This document shows, one piece after another, positions 8,702 through 17,003 of a stretch of 60,413 bases of DNA. This DNA comes from Oscheius sp. JU75 (taxonomy: Eukaryota; Nematoda; Chromadorea; Rhabditida; Rhabditidae). Every line of letters begins with the position of its first letter. Positions within the stretch are counted from its first letter, which is position 1. Position numbers and translations under genes: made by a program. A model generated the notes under the pieces. The model did no database searches. It saw nothing but the letters and a program-made list of their open reading frames with translations, and had not been told where the DNA came from. The stretch covers positions 1-60,413 of the forward strand of contig JASJZC010000014.1 in the NCBI GenBank assembly GCA_037178855.1, in the 5' to 3' direction.

Positions 8702-11700
8702 ATGATCATATCGAATGTTAATACTCTTAAATATTCAATTACAACATTACTAATGTACGGTTTACTAAACTGTACTTTCGGCGTTATCTCTTTTGCCCAG
8801 ACAGGGCAGATTAAAGCTGGTGCCGGTGACAGCCTGTCAGTCACGCCGAATGTTGCCACCAGCCTGTCCAATACCGATGGCTACGGCCTTTACGCCACCG
8901 ATGGCGGCAGCATCATCTCGCGCGATGGCCTGGTCATCACCTCGGGAAGCAGCGCTACCGGTCTTTTTCGCAGCCGAACCAGACAGTGTGATCTCCTGGG
9001 AGGGAACGCGGATCAGCACAACAGGTTTTCGTGGTCGCGGCATCGATGCCGTCCGCGGCGCCCATATCACCGGCTTCGGAACAGTTGTCACAAGCGGAGA
9101 CCGGGCCCACGCTATTCAGGCCGGCGAAACCAATGCCTCCGCAGGCCCGGCACGGGTCACCCTGCTCCCCGGCACCTCGGTCAGCACGTCCGGAAGCGGA
9201 GCCTATGGCCTTCATGCCTATTCCTCCAGTACTATCGAGGGCACAGTTAGTATTGTTACAACCGGTTCGGGCAGCTTTGGTGCACATGCCGAGAAAGACA
9301 GTTCTGTGATTCTCGCGGACTCAACCGTTGAAACCTTCGGCGCAAACGCTTTTGGCCTGCTTGCCAACACTGATGGTATCTCCAATGGCACACCTTATAC
9401 GCCAGGCCACCTCACAGCGCGCGCAACGCATGTGTTGACACATGGTGCATCGGCTTACGGCGTTTATGCTGATACGCAGGCAACGATCACGCTCGGCGAT
9501 GTCACCATCGAAACCTCGGGGACAGTGCTGCGGGGCTGTTTGCCGGGCGCGGAGGCAGCATTGTCAGCACAGGCAGCATTACAACGCGGGGAAATGGGGC
9601 CGCAGGAATAGCCGCCGGTCTGTCCGCCGCGGTGGACAACCCCGACCAGATCCAGCACAGCGGACACATCGTAACCAGCGGCAACCATGCGGCGGGCGTC
9701 GATGCCCGCAACAGTGCACGTGTTGATCTGACGGGCTCAGTTATCACCGGCGGGGAAGAAGCCTACGGCGCATATGTGAGCAGCGCTGCACTCGATCTGC
9801 ATGCGGTCAGTCTTGCGACATCCGGCGACAACGCTACGGGACTTGTCGCGGAGACCGCGGCTACGATTACCGGAAAGGCAGACATCATAACTAAGGGCGT
9901 CAGCGCACATGGCGCCGAGCTCTCCGGTGGCAGTACGCTCGCTCTCGAAAACGCTACAATGACGACATCGGGCGCCGGTGCCAGCGCCGTGATTGTTGAG
10001 GGCAGTAACTTTGCTGCCCTTACCACAGTGTTGCGATCCGGTGGAGACGCGATCAAAATCACTGACACGTCAACTGTATCACTGATTAACTCCAGCATCT
10101 TCAGCACAGGCGATGCGATTACAGTCGATTTTGCCAGCTCCGACCAGCATGTCGATCTGAATATCGGTGGTTCAGGACAATTTGAAAGTGACACAGCAAC
10201 CCTGCTGCGCGTCAGCCGGACGACGCAACCGGCTCAAACCGAGCAGTCACGCTGCTGATCGCCGGTAAAAGTAATCTCTCCGGCAGCGTCTATGACAATG
10301 ACAGCAAGACTTCCGGCTACACCGATGTGTTACTGGGGGGCGACGTTATCTGGAACGGACGCGTTCAGGGGATACGGGATTTCCGATCTGCCGGCGGTAA
10401 CAGCCAGATTAATTTCATGCAGGGAACTGCGCTTTACGGTGACCTGACAGGCATCGGCACAGCCTTCAGTTTCGATGTAAACGGCGCCTTAATCGGCGGT
10501 AATGCCATCCTTCAGCAGTCATCTTCCGCACAAGGTGGCTCAGCAGCGGCACCCGTAAGGGTGCTCGGCAACATGGCCGTCGATCAGACCTCTGTGCAAC
10601 AGGGAAGCTGGCACATCACCGGTGGTCTCGATAACCAGGGGATAATCGCCCCAGGCAATGGGGATGACATCGGCACCATTACTGTTGATGGAAACTATTC
10701 AGCAGGCGTCAACTCAGTTTATCAGATCCAGCTCAATTCTGCTGGCCTGAGCGATCTCATCGCCGTCGAAGGAAATGCGTCGCTTGCAGGTTCAGTCGCC
10801 TTAATGACCAGCCAGATCGGGGATATTAGCATCAACAACCGTTACACAATCCTCACAGCATCCGGTGGGCTCGGCGGCACAAGCTTCACAGACGGGATCA
10901 ACTGGATGAATTCAACAGGATTTCTCTATCTCGATCCTGAACTCTCTTATGATTTAAACAACGTTTACCTCTCCCTTACGCGCAACACCCGATCAATTGC
11001 TGATATCGCCACGACACCGAACCAGCGGGCGGTTGGTGCCGTAATAGACCGCGGTGCACTCAGTGGCGCGCTCGAACACGCTTTCCTGCTTGCCACTGAT
11101 GCCCATCTGGTCCGCTCCGCCTTATCGCAGCTGACAGGGGAAGCCCATCAGTCTGTCCTGACAGGCCTGCAGCAAGACGCCTCAAGACCGCGCGACGTCA
11201 TCAGTGATCGTCTCCGTGAGGCTTTCGCCGACGACGATACAAATCTCTGGATGCGCGGGATCGGTGCACAGACAGAATTTGGTGACAGAGATGGCCATTA
11301 TGGCGTCAGTCAGAAAGCGGGCGGATTCTTCCTTGGCTCTGACACAATGGCAACACGAAATCTGCGCCTTGGCGGTATGGTCGGCTACGAAAGCAGTCGT
11401 TTTACCGTCGATGAACTCAACTCCGAAGCCGATGCCCAAACCTGGCATGTTGCCGCTTATGGTAACTGGCAGCAGGACGCCTATCGTCTGGGTTTCGGCG
11501 GCGCCTGGAGCCGGCATGCAATTGCCATGAACCGGTCGCTGTCTCTGTTTTCCCTCACAGAGACGCTGAAAAGTGATTATCACGCAAATACCGCGCAGAT
11601 CTTTGCCGAAGCAGCCTATGCTGCGACATCCGGGGCTTTCACTGCCGAGCCATTTTCCCGTCTGGCATATGTGCGCAGTGAACGGGACAGCTTCGATGAG

Positions 11701-12072
11701 GACGCAACCGGAACCATCGTCAAAACACCGCTTCATGCAGAGGCTACTGACATCGACAACCTCGTGACAGATCTGGGCATGCGCTTGCAGTATCAATGGC
11801 AATTGTCCGCCGATCGCAAACTGTCCGCTGTCGCGACGCCATCATGGCAGCACACATTCGGAGATCTCAAGGCGCAGTCACTATTCTCCTTTGCGCCCGA
11901 CCTGGCGTTCCCGGTGGTCGGCGCCCCAATGGCACGCGATACCATCTCTGTCGATCTTGGACTGACGCTCGATTTAAACCAGGATGTCAGTCTCGCGGTA
12001 AACTATGGTGGCAGGTTTGGAAGGGCGACGGCAGAAAATGCCGTTAAAGGCCTCGCAAAGCTCCGGTTCTAG
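8702..12072 (+). pseudogene. Autotransporter 1 (repeat passenger plus beta-barrel)
   Basis: An AGAGGGA ribosome site precedes ATG 8702. A signal peptide ends near FGVISFAQ. The passenger is built of about 24-25-residue repeats with the pattern A-x-G-x2-A-x4-A-x-I...T-x-G, which probably fold as a beta-helix. Slips near 8965, 9530 and 10230 break it. The frame from 10327 is open to the end and holds a pertactin-like autochaperone region (SVYQIQLNSAGLSDLIAVEG) and a C-terminal autotransporter barrel of about 270 residues (NLWMRGIGAQTEFGDRDGHY onward), ending in Phe (GLAKLRF), the usual outer-membrane insertion signal. It is a type Va secreted surface protein, probably an adhesin. Confidence 0.85.
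9170..10030 (+). repeat. 24-25-residue passenger repeats of autotransporter 1
   Basis: Successive units begin AYGLHAYSSSTIEG, SFGAHAEKDSSVIL, AYGVYADTQATITL, AAGVDARNSARVDL, AYGAYVSSAALDL, ATGLVAETAATITG and AHGAELSGGSTLAL. Each ends in a T-x-G or S-G turn. The spacing is 24-25 residues, about one beta-helix coil each. The units are conserved in pattern but diverged in DNA. Confidence 0.7.
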
Positions 12073-12595
12073 ACCATCAGGCGGGCAGTTTGCCGCAATC
12101 AGACGATTGCGTAACCTGCCCGCCAGGGATGCGCCGCATAGTCGGCTCCAGGTCGCAGACTGAACGGCCATCCGTATTAAGCAGCGAGGAATAACGCAGT
12201 CTTCGAGCATGCGTGAACCGTCACACTGGGTCGCCACCCCGTGCGACAGCGCAAAAGGTTCGCTGGCCGCCTTAATATGTAGGCCAGAAAACTGTGGCTA
12301 TCAGTGCCGCAGAAACTCATTGCAAGAGGCCTGACCATCGCCCGAACGAAGGGCATTCAACTCAGAACCTCCCGTCATCCGGACTGGACCATCTGCATCT
12401 CGCCCCCGACCCTCCGGAAGCCGGCACCTGTCGAGGGTTTGCGAAGGAACCTCGTGGAGAAAAATGCTCCCGATGCGATAATGCTACAAAGCATCGGCCT
12501 TCTGCGAGCCCTTCCCCGATCCTGATATAAATCTGCGAACGGACTGACGTTTCTTACATGCGAAAGCCATAAAATCTCAACCGGAGGCAGTCAAA
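12073..12595. other. Stretch without a supported gene
   Basis: Frames at 12294-12530 overlap on the same strand and neither resembles a known family. One (KLIARGLTIARTKGIQLR) could be a fragment of something real. No promoter or hairpin stands out. Confidence 0.3.
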
Positions 12596-12925
12596 CTATG
12601 TGAGCTGCTCCGTCCCCGGAGCGGCGTAAGCTGCCCATTGAATATCCGCTATGAATGCCGCGCGCGCTATCACCACATCTTTAAAATATTCATCCCTCGG
12701 TGACGCCCTGCACTGGTAAGTCGCGACCATCCTCATACGTTCTGCCGTCGCAGAAACAAAGACCATCGAAGCAGAGAAAGCCTCGCACGCCGGGCAGTCT
12801 TTGCTGAAAAGTGTCATTGCTCCGTTCGCTCCCTGCAAGCTACCAACACCACCGAATACATTCCGCGCCAGAAGCATTTCTTGGGCGCAATTATTGGGAA
12901 TTGCTGCATCGTTTGCGATCCGCAT
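12596..12925 (-). CDS. Hypothetical protein, 109 residues
   Basis: An open minus-strand frame starting MRIANDAAIPNNCAQEMLLA has ordinary codon use and ends AAYAAPGTEQLT. It contains a C-x2-C pair (DCPACEAF) and two further Cys, and lacks a signal peptide or membrane segment from this start. I recognise no family. It is divergent from the small plus-strand gene at 12953. The frame could also be chance, since nothing else supports it. Confidence 0.35.
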   Translation of the reverse strand: MRIANDAAIPNNCAQEMLLARNVFGGVGSLQGANGAMTLFSKDCPACEAFSASMVFVSATAERMRMVATYQCRASPRDEYFKDVVIARAAFIADIQWAAYAAPGTEQLT

Positions 12926-12952
12926 AATAGCATTATCTACTATGAGGTCCCC

Positions 12953-13102
12953 ATGATGGACGCAATATTAAACGTGCTTAAAAACATTGCTGAATCTTAC
13001 GCAGTCTGGGTTCTGCCACCGCATTTCCAGGACAAAGAATCTTTCACGGATGAAGAACTCGAACATCTGGTCTACTGCTTTCCCTACAGTTTCTGGGTCT
13101 GA
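12953..13102 (+). CDS. Small hypothetical protein, possibly frameshifted
   Basis: From ATG 12953, after a TGAGGT ribosome-like site, the frame gives 49 residues (MMDAILNVLKNIAESYAVWV, ending EHLVYCFPYSFWV). If the reading is moved one frame near the stop it continues TLSASEQVANCLAANILFLL, a hydrophobic helix that would suit a small membrane protein of about 80 residues. No family is recognised. The following 300 bases hold no supported gene. Confidence 0.3.
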   Translation: MMDAILNVLKNIAESYAVWVLPPHFQDKESFTDEELEHLVYCFPYSFWV

Positions 13103-13433
13103 CACTTTCAGCCAGCGAGCAAGTTGCCAATTGTTTGGCAGCAAATATTCTGTTTCTGCTCAAAATGAGAACGCCATTGTCCGTGACGGAGATATAACAG
13201 AAATATGCTCAAACCTGAGTTATCTGCACACTTAAGTGCGAACTTTAATTCCTATGCGCCACAGCACGGCGTTTGCGTAATTCCCACCAGATAGACACAG
13301 GACAATGTGTGCTTTTTATAGCGCGTAAGATGCGTCACACGGCAAGCGTCCGCTGGCTGCTACCACCACAACGGCCCACCATACGATCACTAAAATTTCT
13401 ATTAAATCATGAAAGCCCGGAGCAACTCCTTTT

Positions 13434-13850
13434 ATGCAAGATTCTACCCGTAATCCCTACATTGTACTGTTATCATTTTTTTACCTCGCTGCGTCGCTGC
13501 TGCATTTTCTACACTATTTATCAGCATCTCGAAATGCTGTCCTTATCGTTCCCCTTTATATTCTATCTCTTCATACTTCCATTTACGCCCTATCTGTTAA
13601 GTGCCGTCCTATTCAGACAGTCATCGCGTTTGGGTGCAACGCTTGGAGTCAGGCTCTCACTTGCACTCGACAGCGTGGCGTATTACGAAACTTTTATCGA
13701 CCCCAAAATTCAACGGCGGCGCTGTCGCTCATTACAACCCCTGTCGTCAACATCTTTATTGTGCTGATAGCAGTCCTGATTGTCAGATCAACAACGGGTG
13801 TTTACGCGGTTTCGCGGGTAGTCAGAAGCCGGCATCCGGGCGAAATGCGG
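13434..13850 (+). pseudogene. Decayed polytopic membrane protein
   Basis: Three frames in succession give hydrophobic segments: NPYIVLLSFFYLAASLLHFL from ATG 13434, then LSLSFPFIFYLFILPFTPYL with SLALDSVAYYETFIDPK, then LITTPVVNIFIVLIAVLIV. Two slips (near 13525 and 13705) would join them into a protein of about 130 residues with at least three membrane helices. No family is recognised. Confidence 0.35.
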
Positions 13851-13922
13851 ATTGCAAACATTCACTCTGTCAGTCATCAGATCCGGACCGGCTGTTGCGA
13901 TTATCCCAGGCATTGTAATTGA

Positions 13923-14575
13923 AGCGCTTTGCGCTATCGATTCAAAGACATCACCGGCAGTTTCCATGCCGGTGGCGTACTCCCGAAGCAACTGCCCTGT
14001 GTCAACTCTCCCGTAAGCCTGTGATGCCGAAACGTGTTCTGAAGCGCCAGATGATCAGTGCGCGACGTCAACGTATCAGCTATAAATGTCTATCCATGCT
14101 GCATGCCAGTAAAACTGTAGCAACAAATGTTCTGCGTTTTCTCTGCGGTCGCTGGAAAATCTGAGGAAGGCAGCAATTCTTCTGTCGGGCCAGTAAGCCA
14201 CCGCCTCTCTATCCACTCTACCGAAACAAGCTGCTTGCTTGTCTGACGAGCATTTCCTGAGGGAAAGTGTTCAGACCAGAGTTCCTCCCCGCAAGAGTAT
14301 GAGCAGCCAGACAGGAGTTGCTGTGCGCTGCGATGGTAACCGGCCGCGCCTCAACACAGTAGATGGCAACTACCAGGCCGCGATCATAATCACCCCGCAG
14401 TGCCTGGATCGCGCATCCGGTGAACACAGCACCGTCTGCTGCTGTGAACGTCCGGAATTCGCTGGCAACAATTCTTTTGGATAGTCATTGCGAGCCAATG
14501 GGTGTTCTATGATGCATCTACAGTTTCAGGAGTCGGTAACGGTATGTCTCGCGCGGATTAGTCCGCAGAACACTA
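13923..14575. other. No supported gene upstream of the zinc-finger gene
   Basis: Short frames on both strands (for example 14218-14427 minus) are mutually contradictory and none continues. A TGATGCATC core at 14509-14517 resembles the operators at 26883 and 31484 but lacks their full symmetry. A CAGGAG site lies at 14527-14532. Confidence 0.3.
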
Positions 14576-15229
14576 TTGCGGAGCCAGAATCCTTTGTTTA
14601 AGTGCCCCTATTGCGATCGGGAGGACTTCCCGACTTTAAACGATCAGCGCAACCATATCAGTCGGGAACACTCCGGTCGTGATCCTGATGTCTGTGGTAT
14701 CTGTAACAAACCACTTTCGACCAAGGGTAACCTTGTATCCCATATGAAGACGCACAGCGAACAAGAAAAAGTCTTTCATCACTGCACTGTCTGTAACAAG
14801 AAATACACAACCAGGAGTTATCTTACCCTCCACATGAAAAGCCACACAGATGATGCCGGGAGCTTTCGCTGCACCGAATGCGGGCGTAGTTTCTTCCGCC
14901 AGGGCATTCTGAAACGGCATATGGCCAGTCATACAGGCGAAAAACGTCATCAGTGCGATAAATGCAGCGAGAGCTTTTCACACCCCTGGCATTTGAAAGA
15001 CCATATGCTCATCCATTCTGGTGAAAGGCCTCATATCTGCAGTGTTTGCAAGAAGGGGTTTGCGCGTAAGCAGAACCTGCAGAAACACATGAAAATCCAT
15101 ACGAAAGAAGATATCTGCAGTGTTTGTGGCGACCGTTACGCAAATTCAAAGTCTTTAGAAAACCATATGAAAGCCGTACACCGGGCGATATATAATTTCG
15201 ACGCCAACCTCACGAATTTTATCGGGTAA
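14576..15229 (+). CDS. Seven-finger C2H2 (Kruppel-type) zinc-finger protein, intact
   Basis: The 217-residue frame has seven C2H2 fingers with every ligand present: C10/C13/H27/H32, C40/C43/H56/H60, C70/C73/H86/H90, C99/C102/H115/H119, C127/C130/H143/H147, C155/C158/H171/H175 and C181/C184/H197/H202. Linkers such as HTGEKRHQC and HSGERPHIC are the classical eukaryotic TGEKP type. Bacterial C2H2 proteins of the Ros/MucR class carry a single finger of different spacing, so this architecture is foreign to bacteria. The start is TTG 14576; an in-frame stop lies at 14537-14539 and no ATG occurs until residue 57. It probably binds DNA, in the bacterium or in a host cell. No secretion signal is visible. 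Transfer from a eukaryote is the simplest inference. Confidence 0.85.
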   Translation: MRSQNPLFKCPYCDREDFPTLNDQRNHISREHSGRDPDVCGICNKPLSTKGNLVSHMKTHSEQEKVFHHCTVCNKKYTTRSYLTLHMKSHTDDAGSFRCTECGRSFFRQGILKRHMASHTGEKRHQCDKCSESFSHPWHLKDHMLIHSGERPHICSVCKKGFARKQNLQKHMKIHTKEDICSVCGDRYANSKSLENHMKAVHRAIYNFDANLTNFIG

Positions 15230-15403
15230 CCTGAAAACACCTTTGCTGATTTTACTTCAGCGCACGATTATGTCAGCGGATTGTTCAATGAGCCCAGCCC
15301 GGTATACGAATTTCAACAGTGTCCGCATTGTCACGTGAACGTTCCCGATCTGGACCAGCACATCGACTTCTGCCCTTGTCGGCAAGGCCCGTCGTGGCAG
15401 TAA
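15230..15403 (+). other. In-frame continuation of the zinc-finger gene past its TAA
   Basis: After TAA 15227-15229 the same frame stays open for 57 codons to TAA 15401. It reads NTFADFTSAHDYVSGLFNEP, then QCPHCHVNVPDLDQHIDFCP. The last piece is a possible C-x2-C-x9-H-x3-C zinc module, reminiscent of UBZ-type ubiquitin-binding fingers but with shorter spacing. The gene was probably about 275 codons and was truncated by one nonsense change. Read-through is possible but unsupported. Confidence 0.55.
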
Positions 15404-15600
15404 AACGAATACCGGAACCACCCATTGCACTGCTTTCCCCTTCTGACGTTCTCTTCAGCCTCCTTATGATCGCGGCCGTCCGTAAGCCCGACCGCTGGGA
15501 AGCTGCGGACGGGCTGCCTTATTATTCGTCGGTAAAGCGGCAGCCTGATACCAAATGGGCCGGCTTTTTAATGGACTTTCGCCATTTGACAGCCTCGCTA

Positions 15601-16107
15601 TCACTGAACTGTAAAATCATAGACCAGAACACCGTTCGTTTCAGCAAGCAGCGGTCCGACAAATTCCTTGAAACGGGCGTGTGCCGGATCCGAAAATTCA
15701 GGATCAGAGACAACAGGCGTCCCAACATAGTAGTTGCGATCACCTTCCGATCTGAAGGTTACAATAAATGCCTGCTGATAGCCCTGATCTGCGCCTTCCC
15801 CGCTGTTCTGTCGCCCACTGTCGAGACGCACAATGTAGGGCTTTCCGTCCCTTGTCGCCTCATCTTTCAGAGAGAGGAAACGCTGGCTTACAGCCTCAAT
15901 CTGAGCTGGTGTGGTACTGTCTTTAAAGCGGAACAACACGATATGCTGAACGGTGCCTGGCTTATAATCCGTCGCAGTAAATGCCTGCGTACCAATCGCC
16001 TCTTGCGCTTTATCAAGACTGTCACGGGCTGTTTCTGCCAGTGCGGCTTGCGAAGCGAATAATAAAGCCGGGATACCAATAAAAATATTCCGATATCTTA
16101 AACCCAT
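15601..16107 (-). CDS. Secreted Dabb-domain (stress-responsive A/B barrel) protein
   Basis: An intact 168-residue frame has a signal peptide (IFIGIPALLFASQAALA, cleavage after about residue 24) and then a Dabb domain. The domain opens with VQHIVLFRFKDSTTPAQIEA and closes with HARFKEFVGPLLAETNGVLV and YDF. Dabb proteins are small dimeric barrels, and exported versions occur in Gram-negative bacteria with no settled role. An AGGACTT site precedes the ATG. It converges on the zinc-finger gene. Confidence 0.8.
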   Translation of the reverse strand: MGLRYRNIFIGIPALLFASQAALAETARDSLDKAQEAIGTQAFTATDYKPGTVQHIVLFRFKDSTTPAQIEAVSQRFLSLKDEATRDGKPYIVRLDSGRQNSGEGADQGYQQAFIVTFRSEGDRNYYVGTPVVSDPEFSDPAHARFKEFVGPLLAETNGVLVYDFTVQ

Positions 16108-17003
16108 TGCAGTAAGTCCTTTGATTATACGATTAATATGAACTAATACTTATTTTAATGCTGGGTCATGCGTTCAGTTTATTGCGCGACACACTGAAAA
16201 CGGGACCTGTGCCCGGCGCCTCAGATCGATCGCAAAAAAGCGTGATACTATTTGGAATACACTCGTCTCAAACATAATATATAAATTGTCCGGGCGAAAG
16301 CCTTCACTGCTGCAGCGAACGCCGCCAACTGGTCACACCGTGTCCCTGGCTTCACGGCTTTTCTGAAATCACACCAGTCTCATTTGATGCGGATATGATA
16401 ATATACTATTGCCTGAAATAATATTCTGTATATCAGTAATTAAGCGAATAATAATCAGATACAATTTTAAAATACACGCTGGACACTTCGCTAAATATCG
16501 GTCAGGATTTGATCGTGATTAAGTCCGGGGATGGTCATAAAGATGGACAATACACGCTTTGCCAGCAAGAAATGACTGGTCTGACTAATAACTTCCAGTT
16601 GATAACTCCTGTTGTATGGCACGCTGCTGCGGCAATGTACTTACAGTTCGAAATCGTTTCGGTCTGATTGACTGGCGGCATGATAAGTTTGTCGTCGCTC
16701 AATCCGGATGACGGACGTTTGCGCTTCTGATCGCGCGTCACATGGCAGTGCATCGGTCAAATCAGATACAGGTATAAAATCAGCAGCCACAGAGGTGCGC
16801 CGTTGCGGCACGCGCCGGCTGCATTCATGCGGCAATTCTTGAATGCAATGCAAAGTGGTGTGGCCACGACAGCCACACAACCTGTGAGCTTCGCTGCGCT
16901 TTTTTAAGACGCCCCGCTCTTTCGCCAGCCAGAGCATGCTTCCGTCAAAGACGGGCTCTGCCGACTTTTCAGTGGCTCATTTTTCGTTACGAGGAGAAAA
17001 TAA
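16108..17003. other. Intergenic region with one coherent ATG-less frame (16455-16667)
   Basis: The first 370 bases are AT-rich and likely hold the Dabb promoter. From 16455 to a TGA at 16665 the plus strand reads YTLDTSLNIGQDLIVIKSGD, then GQYTLCQQEMTGLTNNFQLI. This is protein-like but lacks an ATG start and may be the tail of a lost gene. The remainder up to the ribosome site at 16990 shows nothing. Confidence 0.3.

Noticed and set aside
9170..10030. Regularly spaced repeats taken as a possible CRISPR array
   Set aside because: The repeats are protein-level coils within a coding frame; the DNA units are not identical.
11182..11802. 206-residue minus-strand frame inside autotransporter 1
   Set aside because: Antisense to the intact barrel-coding frame; composition is that of a shadow.
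14509..14517. TGATGCATC site upstream of the zinc-finger gene as a GntR operator
   Set aside because: Only part of the palindrome matches and no related gene is near; chance is likely.
15227..15229. TAA in the zinc-finger gene read as a recoded stop
   Set aside because: No sign of an altered code elsewhere: TAA ends several intact genes here. A nonsense change is the simpler reading.
15319..16062. 247-residue plus-strand frame
   Set aside because: It runs antisense to the intact Dabb gene and across the tail of the zinc-finger gene, with no recognisable domain.
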